Of a stretch of 5,189 nucleotides of DNA, positions 1 to 5,189 are shown in pieces. Source of the stretch: Bacteroidota bacterium (GTDB lineage Bacteria; Pseudomonadota; Alphaproteobacteria; Puniceispirillales; Puniceispirillaceae); NCBI GenBank assembly GCA_009936825.1, contig JAACDV010000093.1:1-5189 (forward strand). Reading direction: 5' to 3'. A model generated the notes under the pieces. The model had not been told where the DNA came from. It ran no database searches and saw only the letters and a program-made list of their open reading frames with translations. Numbering within the stretch: position 1 is the stretch's first letter; each line of letters opens with the position of its first letter. Both the position numbers and the translations under genes were made by a program.

Positions 1-1518
1 ACGTTCATTTGCCCGCTGCCAGATAGACGGCGTTCCGGCATCATGCCATTCGGAAATTGACCGCCGGTCAGCAATTTGCGGATAGAGAAAATCGCTGTTC
101 ATCCTAGCCAAAGTTTCCGCCTCGCCAAGAAAATGTCCGGCCCCGGTTGTGGCCGCATGAATGGCGTCAGTGTCCAGCGTTTCGGGCGACACCTCAATTT
201 CGATATGCGCGCTCAAAATGCTGCCAAGCATATCATTATCGATCACGTACCTTTCCAGCGCGGTTCCCATCAGACTGGCTTGCGCACCGCTAGCCTGAGT
301 GATGAAATGCCCGCCCGCCTGAACCGCGAGTGTAACCGCCAGACATTTCTCATATCCTGATTGCGCATCGGGCGATTTGCTGTCGGTTGCTCCTGCAATG
401 GTCGAACTGGGAAGGCCATAAAACCGCGCCATCTGGATTGCGGCGGCGGTCAGCTTCGCCTGTTCGCCCCCGCCGCCCGACATCGCCCCTGTTCGTAAAT
501 CAGTGATCATCGGACGCGGCCCAAAAACCACTTTGGTTTTGGTTTCATTGCCCGTCAACTTATTCGCCCGATTATTGGCAAGATAGGCCAGCACCACGCC
601 GGCCAGCGTTTCAGCGGTAGTTTGCGCAACGCAGCCGGCAATTGTCACCGGACTGGACGCACCAAGCTGGCCAAACGTATTCGCCATAACTGGAATACCG
701 CATTCAACAGCACGGATCAGAACCAGTGCCGAATCAGCATCAAAGCGCAACGGCGGCACCACATGATTGATATTCAGCGACAGGAATGGCGCTTCGCGAA
801 ACGCCGCCTCTGATCCTGCCAGCATGTAAACCAGGCGCGCAATTTCATCGACACTGCTGGGCGAAGATGCGCTAACCACCACATGTTTTGTGGTCCCGCC
901 GAGACTGGCCCAAGCGGTGTTTAGTTCAATCGCGGATGGGGCATCGAGATCGCGTGCCACCATCGGGCGACAAAAGAAATGGATGTGAGGCATCTGGTCA
1001 ACCACGCGCGCCGCAGCGTAGATATCGCCAAGAACAGAAGGGCGATACCGGCGGCTTTCCAAATCCAGAATTTCGGGTGATGCCCCGCCAGTCCCAACAT
1101 AAACACCGTCACCGCCAAGATACAGATCGGCCCCATCGCGGCGCGCATGCAGCGTTAACTGGCGGGGCAGGTTCGCCAGCGCAGTCGTGACAAGATCATT
1201 GGGAAATAACAATCGCCCCGCAGCATTGAGGCCGCCGCCTGCTGCTGTGACAAGGTCAATAACCTCATCCGGAGCCTCGCTAAAACCGGTCTCGGCAAGG
1301 ATTGTCAGCGCGGCATGATGAATGCTGGAAAGCGCGGCATCATCTAACAGTTTTAACCATCCACCGGTGGCCGAAAGATGTGCCAATGGGGGGGTATTCG
1401 CGGCCAGATCAGAAGCACCTCCACTCTGGGCGCGACGTCCTGCTCGGCGGCGGCGGCGCGCATTAGGCGATTCAGGACTGGGCGACTCAGGATTGGGCGA
1501 CTCAGGATTGGGCGACAT
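1..1518 (-). CDS. Trimethylamine methyltransferase (MttB) superfamily protein, non-pyrrolysine type, 3' end cut by the window
   Basis: The minus-strand frame is open from a stop at 1633-1635 to the left edge, giving 506 codons from the ATG at 1518 with no stop. I recognise the MttB family (COG5598) from its overall pattern: a basic N-terminus (five Arg at about residues 21-25), a 'SGGGGEQAK' segment near residue 347, and 'STIAGATDSKSPDAQ' followed by 'SGYEK' at about 372-391. Family members move a methyl group from a methylamine or betaine to a cognate corrinoid protein in the cytoplasm. True MttB reads an in-frame UAG as pyrrolysine. None occurs here, so it belongs with the non-Pyl members (such as MtgB, which uses glycine betaine), and its substrate is unknown. 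The last visible residues ('WQRANER') resemble the C-terminal region, so perhaps a few dozen residues are missing. The start at 1518 is preferred for a weak GGA six bases upstream. An ATG at 1557 is possible but has no visible ribosome site. The gene follows the EamA gene by 92 bases. No corrinoid-protein gene is visible. Confidence 0.9.
   Translation of the reverse strand, partial: MSPNPESPNPESPSPESPNARRRRRAGRRAQSGGASDLAANTPPLAHLSATGGWLKLLDDAALSSIHHAALTILAETGFSEAPDEVIDLVTAAGGGLNAAGRLLFPNDLVTTALANLPRQLTLHARRDGADLYLGGDGVYVGTGGASPEILDLESRRYRPSVLGDIYAAARVVDQMPHIHFFCRPMVARDLDAPSAIELNTAWASLGGTTKHVVVSASSPSSVDEIARLVYMLAGSEAAFREAPFLSLNINHVVPPLRFDADSALVLIRAVECGIPVMANTFGQLGASSPVTIAGCVAQTTAETLAGVVLAYLANNRANKLTGNETKTKVVFGPRPMITDLRTGAMSGGGGEQAKLTAAAIQMARFYGLPSSTIAGATDSKSPDAQSGYEKCLAVTLAVQAGGHFITQASGAQASLMGTALERYVIDNDMLGSILSAHIEIEVSPETLDTDAIHAATTGAGHFLGEAETLARMNSDFLYPQIADRRSISEWHDAGTPSIWQRANER
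1462..1515 (-). repeat. 15-bp in-frame tandem repeat coding for Ser-Pro-Asn-Pro-Glu
   Basis: Directly after the start codon of the MttB-family gene, a 15-base unit (TCGCCCAATCCTGAG on the minus strand) is repeated. Two copies are exact (1515-1501 and 1500-1486), a third has two changes (1485-1471), and a 9-base partial copy follows with one change (1470-1462). It encodes SPNPE, SPNPE, SPSPE, SPN at residues 2-19. Because the unit is a multiple of three, gain or loss of copies would keep the frame. The peptide is Pro-rich and acidic and should be disordered. It precedes the arginine run and the catalytic domain. Confidence 0.95.
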
Positions 1519-1563
1519 TTGAATTCCGATGTTTGTACCAAGAGACCATTCAAGCATCGCGGA

Positions 1564-1583
1564 GGCGGCAAGCGGCGGCAAGC
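1564..1583. repeat. Two perfect tandem copies of a 10-bp unit in the gap before the MttB-family gene
   Basis: The unit ggcggcaagc occurs twice back to back on the plus strand (gcttgccgcc on the minus strand). It lies in the 92-base gap between the EamA stop and the preferred MttB-family start. It has no obvious function. It could be a simple slippage product, or part of the leader of the downstream gene. Confidence 0.85.
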
Positions 1584-1610
1584 CCCTTGTTGCAAATTCA
1601 TCAAGAATCT

Positions 1611-2525
1611 TTATCGCGCGGCGTTGCTGCGGCTAGTGTCCTCATTTCCAAGAAGCATCAACAGCGCGAAAATTGTTGCCCCGATGCCGAACAGAATTGG
1701 CAAAGGCGGCAAAGCACTGCCAAAGCCAATTTCCCATAAAAGAACCCATGCAGGCGTCAGATAGGAATAGCCCATCACCTTGGCGCTGGGCAGGCGCAGC
1801 GTTGCATATTGCAACAGGAAAAAAGATGATGCCGTCGCAAATAAGGTTAAATATGCAATGGCAATCCAGATGATCGGCGGTAAATTCAACCAATCAGTAG
1901 CAATGATTTGTTTAAATGCCAAAATGCCCAGCAAAATGGTTCCTGCCACCAAAACGCCGAAGGTAAAAGTTGTTGCGCTTTCCCCCCGGTTCAGCTTGCG
2001 CACCATCGGCGTATAAATCGCATGGGCAATGCATCCAACAAAATAAATCAGCTCACCCCGGCCAATATTAAGCGATGATATTGCATTGACATTTCCCCGA
2101 AAAATCACCCAAAGCGCACCAACCGCAGCAATCGACAGCGCCGCCGCCATACGCGGCGTTGTCACCTGACGCAGCAACAAATAGCCAAAGCCTGCCGACA
2201 TTAACGGCATCAAGGTAAACACAGCAGCAGCCGAAACCGGATCAGCAGTTTTCAGACCTTCAAACATCATAACAAAATAGATTGTGAACAACCCGCCAAG
2301 AACGAAATAACGCCACGGGCTGGCCAGATGTTCGCGCTTTAGATCGGATTTCAGTACCGCCAACATGCCAAGAATAATGGTCGCAAAGGCAAACCGCGCG
2401 GCGGTAATGGCTTGCGGTGCGATGTCATTTGCAACAAGGGAGCCAAGGCTGAACGATCCGGCAACAAGCGCCGAGAAGGCCAACATGGCAACATGGCCCT
2501 TAATTTCATCGGGGGAGAGTTTCAT
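1611..2525 (-). CDS. EamA/DMT-family transporter (drug/metabolite transporter superfamily)
   Basis: A 304-residue protein, the normal length for the family, with about ten hydrophobic helices spread over the whole chain (approximately 12-34, 37-58, 72-92, 98-117, 124-142, 155-175, 185-205, 217-240, 245-270, 271-292). This is the two-fold EamA repeat layout. The first repeat shows the typical 'ARFAFA' in helix 2 and 'PVSAAAVFTLMPLMSAGFGYLLLRQ'-like helices 3-4; the second repeat has the matching 'GYSYLTPAWVLLWE'. The family moves small metabolites across the inner membrane and often acts in export (amino acids, nucleobases, drugs); the substrate cannot be read from sequence. A GTG at 2528 directly precedes the ATG at 2525. 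The ATG is chosen because AGGG (2534-2537) lies eight bases from it and five from the GTG. A terminator separates this gene from the binding-protein gene upstream, and the MttB-family gene follows in the same direction, so those two may be co-transcribed. No strong promoter was recognised in the 61 bases before the start. Confidence 0.9.
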   Translation of the reverse strand: MKLSPDEIKGHVAMLAFSALVAGSFSLGSLVANDIAPQAITAARFAFATIILGMLAVLKSDLKREHLASPWRYFVLGGLFTIYFVMMFEGLKTADPVSAAAVFTLMPLMSAGFGYLLLRQVTTPRMAAALSIAAVGALWVIFRGNVNAISSLNIGRGELIYFVGCIAHAIYTPMVRKLNRGESATTFTFGVLVAGTILLGILAFKQIIATDWLNLPPIIWIAIAYLTLFATASSFFLLQYATLRLPSAKVMGYSYLTPAWVLLWEIGFGSALPPLPILFGIGATIFALLMLLGNEDTSRSNAAR

Positions 2526-2533
2526 CACCGCTA

Positions 2534-2537
2534 CCCT
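2534..2537 (-). promoter_or_regulatory. Ribosome binding site of the EamA-family gene
   Basis: AGGG on the minus strand lies eight bases before the ATG at 2525 and five before the GTG at 2528. Both adjacent codons could start translation in the same frame, one residue apart. The spacing favours the ATG only slightly. Confidence 0.55.
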
Positions 2538-2581
2538 AGCGAGTTACGCGCTTCAAGATCAAGAGAGTCCACTCAAAATGT

Positions 2582-2613
2582 AAAAAAGCTGCCCACCAAA
2601 ATGATGGGCAGCT
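2582..2613 (-). terminator. Rho-independent terminator after the ABC importer genes
   Basis: On the minus strand AGCTGCCCA (2613-2605) pairs perfectly with TGGGCAGCT (2595-2587) across a 9-base loop, and a run of six T follows from 2587 (complement of the A run 2582-2587, sharing its first base with the stem). It lies about 30 bases past the stop codon of the binding-protein gene, as expected for the end of that transcript. The plus strand also has a T-rich stretch after the stem (2615-2621), so the hairpin could work both ways, although no plus-strand gene is visible. Confidence 0.92.
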
Positions 2614-2643
2614 ATATTTTTGGTCTATCGCCGAGGTCTGCGC

Positions 2644-3633
2644 TTACAGCGCTGCATCGGTGATCATGTGTGTCCATGCACCTGAAGGCTCTTTACTGAT
2701 CACTGGATCAGATCCGCCCTTCATCAAAGTTGATACTGTGCGTGCATAATCCATTGGATCAAGGGCACCGTTCGAGCCTGCTGTCAGTTTGGCAATTTCA
2801 CGCATCATCCGACGCTGGTGCTTTTCGGTCTGGGCACCAGTTGCATCATTATCAAGAACGATATCGGCAGCTTTATCCGGGTTGTTTTCAGCCCATTTCC
2901 AGCCCTTCATCGACGCGCGTACAAAGCGAACCATCTGATCTTTGAACGTTGCATCCTTCAACCGGTCCTCAAGCACATACAGCCCGTCTTCCAGCGTAGC
3001 TACTCCCTGATCCTGATATTTGAAAACAACCAGTTCGTCAGCTGTAAGCCCTGCATCAATGATCTGCCAATATTCGTTATAAGTCATTGTGGATACGCAC
3101 TCGGCCTGCTTTTGCAGGATCGGGTCAACGTTAAAACCCTGCTTTAGAACATTCACGCCGCTACCACTGCCATCGGTTGGAATATTAAGCTGGCTCATCC
3201 ATGACAGAAAAGGGTACTCGTTTCCGTAAAACCAAACACCCAGCGTCTTGCCGCGGAAATCTGCTGGTGTTTTAATGCCGGAATCCTTACGGCAGGTCAG
3301 CATCATGCCAGAAGATTTAAACGGCTGGGCGATGTTCACTAGCGGCACACCTTTTTCGCGAGACGCCAGAGCAGAAGGCATCCAGTCAATCACTACATCA
3401 GCGCCGCCGCCAGCAATAACCTGAACCGGAGATACGTCAGGCCCGCCCGGCTTGATTGTTACATCAAGACCTTCATCGGCATAAAACCCCTGATCCGCGG
3501 CAACAAAATAACCGGCGAACTGAGCTTGTGTTACCCATTTGAGTTGCAGCGTCAATTTATCGGCCGCGCTGGCAGCTGAGCTAACGGCAAATGCCGCGGT
3601 CAATGCCACACATGTTGTCAGAATTTTTTTCAT
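2644..3633 (-). CDS. ABC transporter substrate-binding protein, NMT1/THI5 family (ThiY-like or pyrimidine-type)
   Basis: A periplasmic binding protein of 329 residues, the usual length. Residues 1-23 form a Sec signal peptide: 'MKK', a hydrophobic core, and cleavage after 'ASA' at 23. The mature part opens with 'LTLQLKWVTQAQFAGYFVA' (27-45) and 'GFYADEGLDV' (49-58), the hallmark of the NMT1/THI5 (COG0715) group that includes ThiY for hydroxymethylpyrimidine-type ligands and the taurine/sulfonate binders. 'GGPDVSPVQVIAGGGADVVI' (63-82) is the usual second family segment. 'WFYGNEYPFLSWM' (134-146) and 'STMTYNEYWQIIDAGL' (181-196) resemble the subgroup often found with reductive pyrimidine breakdown genes; this is from memory and could not be checked. 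The protein would deliver its ligand to the two permeases encoded just upstream. Start at 3633 is supported by GGGAG (3643-3647) and the intact signal peptide. A terminator follows the stop. The exact ligand is not determined: pyrimidine-like, sulfonate or another small nitrogen compound all remain possible. Confidence 0.92.
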   Translation of the reverse strand: MKKILTTCVALTAAFAVSSAASAADKLTLQLKWVTQAQFAGYFVAADQGFYADEGLDVTIKPGGPDVSPVQVIAGGGADVVIDWMPSALASREKGVPLVNIAQPFKSSGMMLTCRKDSGIKTPADFRGKTLGVWFYGNEYPFLSWMSQLNIPTDGSGSGVNVLKQGFNVDPILQKQAECVSTMTYNEYWQIIDAGLTADELVVFKYQDQGVATLEDGLYVLEDRLKDATFKDQMVRFVRASMKGWKWAENNPDKAADIVLDNDATGAQTEKHQRRMMREIAKLTAGSNGALDPMDYARTVSTLMKGGSDPVISKEPSGAWTHMITDAAL

Positions 3634-3636
3634 TAT

Positions 3637-3647
3637 CCTCTACTCCC
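3637..3647 (-). promoter_or_regulatory. Ribosome binding site of the substrate-binding protein gene
   Basis: The minus strand reads GGGAGTAGAGG here, with two purine-rich candidates: GGGAG nine bases before the ATG at 3633, and GAGG three bases before it. The GGGAG spacing is the more usual. It lies in the 42-base gap after the second permease gene and would allow strong independent translation of the binding protein, which importers normally need in excess. Confidence 0.7.
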
Positions 3648-3675
3648 TTGGTTGTGTAATTCTTCAAAACATCAT

Positions 3676-4776
3676 TCAAACTTGCTTCTGGCGATTTGAA
3701 GGATGCCAGAAAGTCACCCGCTTTTCCAGCAGGCTAAGAAGGCCATAGCTCAGCGATCCGGCAAGTGCCGCAACACATATTTCTGCCCAAGCCATGTCAA
3801 CATTCATCCGACCAACTTCGGTCGATATACGAAAGCCAAGACCAACAATTGGTGTGCCAAAAAACTCGGCAACAATGGCGCCGATAAGAGCCAGTGTGGA
3901 ATTGATTTTCAACGCGTTAAAAATAAAAGGTGCCGCTGCCGGAAGTCGAAGCTTAAACAAAAGCTGCACATATGAAGAGGCATAAGTGCGAAGAAGATCA
4001 CGCTCCATCGCCTGCGTTGCCTGCAATCCTGCAACCGTATTCACCAACATCGGGAAGAAAGTCATCACCACGACGACCGCTGCCTTTGATTCCCAGTCAA
4101 AGCCAAACCACAGCACCATAATCGGCGCGATTCCGACAATAGGAAGCGCCGAAATAAAGTTCCCAATCGGCAGAAGACCCCGCTGAAGAAATGGAACCCT
4201 GTCAATCAATACCGCCAGAATAAAAGCGCTTCCACATCCTAGAACATAACCGACAAGCGCGGATTTAATCACCGTCTGTTGAAAATCAGCCCATAGAATC
4301 GGCGTTGATTCAGCAAACCGAACGGCAATGGCAGAAGGGGGAGGCAACAAAACCATCGGAATTTCCAGCCCAATGGTCAGGCATTCCCAGACGAAAATAA
4401 TCCAAACCCCAAAAAATACCGGAACAGCCAACGACAAGATTAATTCCACAAAGCGGGAGCGCCCGCGAATGGCCATGGATTTTTCAACCGCCAGCCAGCC
4501 ATAAAGCCAGCTCGCAATAACCAACCCCCAACTGGCGGATGGCATGCCGCCCCGCAGCGACATCAACACCGCCACCATTCCAAACAAGCTGGCAGCAAGA
4601 TCATACTGCCCCCCATTATTACGACTCTGAACTGGCAAAAACGCGGCACTCAACAGAACTGCAGCTGCTAGCAGCAAAACGCGATCAGTTTCAGCAAATG
4701 CCAGCATTCCAGTCAAAAATGCCCAGAACGCCGAGACCGCTGCAAGGCCTCTTAAAATGGTGGTAAACTGCGTCAT
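3676..4776 (-). CDS. ABC transporter permease with N-terminal membrane extension (SsuC/ThiX-like)
   Basis: A 366-residue inner-membrane protein. Residues from about 107 on match the binding-protein-dependent permease fold of the SsuC/TauC/ThiX group: helix at 109-133, 'LLPPPSAIAVRFAES' at 143-157, helices near 172-191, 206-225 and 232-250, then the cytoplasmic coupling loop (EAA-type) at about 258-285, containing 'LLRTYASSYVQLLFKLRLP', which contacts the ATPase. The EAA glycine position appears to be alanine. The last helix is near 332-350. Residues 1-106 are an added segment with about four hydrophobic stretches (9-28, 32-48, 60-74, 82-97), longer than the typical 250-280 residue family member. 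The start at 4776 is chosen because its ATG overlaps the TGA of the upstream permease gene (ATGA), the classic sign of translational coupling; the longer frame up to 4875 would overlap that gene by 100 bases. With the neighbouring permease it probably forms a heterodimeric channel. Confidence 0.9.
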   Translation of the reverse strand: MTQFTTILRGLAAVSAFWAFLTGMLAFAETDRVLLLAAAVLLSAAFLPVQSRNNGGQYDLAASLFGMVAVLMSLRGGMPSASWGLVIASWLYGWLAVEKSMAIRGRSRFVELILSLAVPVFFGVWIIFVWECLTIGLEIPMVLLPPPSAIAVRFAESTPILWADFQQTVIKSALVGYVLGCGSAFILAVLIDRVPFLQRGLLPIGNFISALPIVGIAPIMVLWFGFDWESKAAVVVVMTFFPMLVNTVAGLQATQAMERDLLRTYASSYVQLLFKLRLPAAAPFIFNALKINSTLALIGAIVAEFFGTPIVGLGFRISTEVGRMNVDMAWAEICVAALAGSLSYGLLSLLEKRVTFWHPSNRQKQV

Positions 4777-5189
4777 GATCCAAGCCCCATCCGGCGCAGC
4801 GTAACGCGGCTGACAATGCCGACAATCGTGACCAAAGCTGCCGCCATAACTGCCGCGGTTATCAAGGCCGACCATATCTGGATAGTCTGACCATAATACG
4901 ATCCAGCTAGCAGCCGCGCACCAAGACCGGCAACCGCACCTGTCGGCAGCTCACCCACAATCGCACCAACTAGGCTAGTAGCAATTGCAACTTTCATTGA
5001 GGCAAATAGAAACGGCACAGAGGACGGCAACCGCAACTTCCAGAACAACTGAATCCGCGATGTTTTATATGTGCGCATCAGATCAATCAGCATCAAATCA
5101 GGACTACGCAGACCTTTGACCATGCCAACCGCAACCGGGAAAAAACTGAGATAGGTCGAAATCAGCGCCTTTGGCAACAGACCCGATAC
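4773..5189 (-). CDS. ABC transporter permease, C-terminal part (5' end beyond the window)
   Basis: The frame is open to the right edge and gives the last 138 residues of a permease from the same family as its downstream neighbour. Visible are the end of one helix with 'LPKALISTYLSFFPVAVGMVKGL', the EAA-type coupling loop 'LMRTYKTSRIQLFWKLRLP' at about residues 36-54 of the visible part, a helix with 'SLVGAIVGEL', and a last long helix 'ALITAAVMAAALVTIVGIVS' before a short basic tail. A TTG at 5177 could be mistaken for the start, but the coding match continues to the edge ('VSGLLPKAL'), so the true start lies outside. The TGA at 4775-4773 overlaps the ATG of the second permease. The coupling loop resembles that of the second permease ('FKLRLP' against 'WKLRLP'), which suggests the two arose by duplication. 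The missing ATPase gene is most likely further upstream. Confidence 0.93.
   Translation of the reverse strand, partial: VSGLLPKALISTYLSFFPVAVGMVKGLRSPDLMLIDLMRTYKTSRIQLFWKLRLPSSVPFLFASMKVAIATSLVGAIVGELPTGAVAGLGARLLAGSYYGQTIQIWSALITAAVMAAALVTIVGIVSRVTLRRMGLGS

Noticed and set aside
76..1190. Plus-strand open frames at 76-360, 622-813 and 888-1190
   Set aside because: They lie antisense to the MttB-family gene, show no recognisable protein family and have basic, low-complexity composition typical of shadow frames.
1..1518. The left part as a pseudogene or non-coding region, since only short, scattered start-to-stop frames are obvious there
   Set aside because: Translating the minus strand in the correct phase gives one uninterrupted frame to the edge with clear MttB-family sequence; it only lacks a stop inside the window.
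1..1518. Pyrrolysine (in-frame TAG) in the MttB-family gene
   Set aside because: I translated the visible 506 codons and found no in-frame TAG or other stop.
1378..1764. Plus-strand 128-codon frame across the repeat region
   Set aside because: Antisense to the 5' end of the MttB-family gene and the 3' end of the EamA gene; its apparent repeat is only the other strand of the 15-bp coding repeat.
2818..3147. Plus-strand 109-codon frame
   Set aside because: Fully antisense to the binding-protein gene, which has a clear family match and signal peptide.
3634..3675. Separate promoter for the binding-protein gene in the gap after the permease
   Set aside because: TTGAAT- and TTGAAG-like hexamers occur, but no properly spaced -10 element is visible in 42 bases; co-transcription with the permeases is simpler.
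4777..4875. Longer start of the second permease at 4875
   Set aside because: It would add 33 residues with no membrane character and overlap the upstream permease gene by 100 bases; the ATG at 4776 in an ATGA overlap is far more plausible.

Overview
The window carries five protein-coding genes, all on the minus strand, so it reads from right to left. Two are cut by the window edges. Codon use, gene families and a GC content of roughly one half (judged by eye) suggest a proteobacterium, most likely a marine-type alphaproteobacterium (Rhodobacterales or SAR116-like). That placement is inference from protein style only.

Right part (5189 to 2644): a compact ABC importer module. In transcription order there is the C-terminal half of a first permease, a second full-length permease that starts inside the stop codon of the first (ATGA overlap), and 42 bases later a periplasmic binding protein of the NMT1/THI5 family with a clear signal peptide. 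This is the usual set for ThiXYZ / SsuABC / pyrimidine-type uptake of small aromatic or sulfonated organic molecules. The ATPase is not in the window and presumably lies upstream, beyond the right edge. A strong intrinsic terminator (9-bp stem plus a U tract) lies just after the binding-protein gene and closes this unit.

Left part (2525 to 1): a ten-helix EamA/DMT-family transporter, then, after 92 noncoding bases, a gene for a trimethylamine methyltransferase (MttB) superfamily protein that runs off the left edge. That reading frame stays open through 506 codons without an amber codon, so it looks like a non-pyrrolysine member of the family. Its N-terminus carries an unusual Ser-Pro-Asn-Pro-Glu tandem repeat followed by an arginine run.

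Taken together, the window looks like an uptake and demethylation neighbourhood: an importer for an unknown N-containing small molecule, a second membrane carrier (perhaps an exporter), and a corrinoid-type methyltransferase family enzyme. The sequence does not fix the substrate. No RNA genes, insertion sequences, CRISPR arrays or convincing plus-strand genes were seen, and every gap between genes is shorter than 120 bases.
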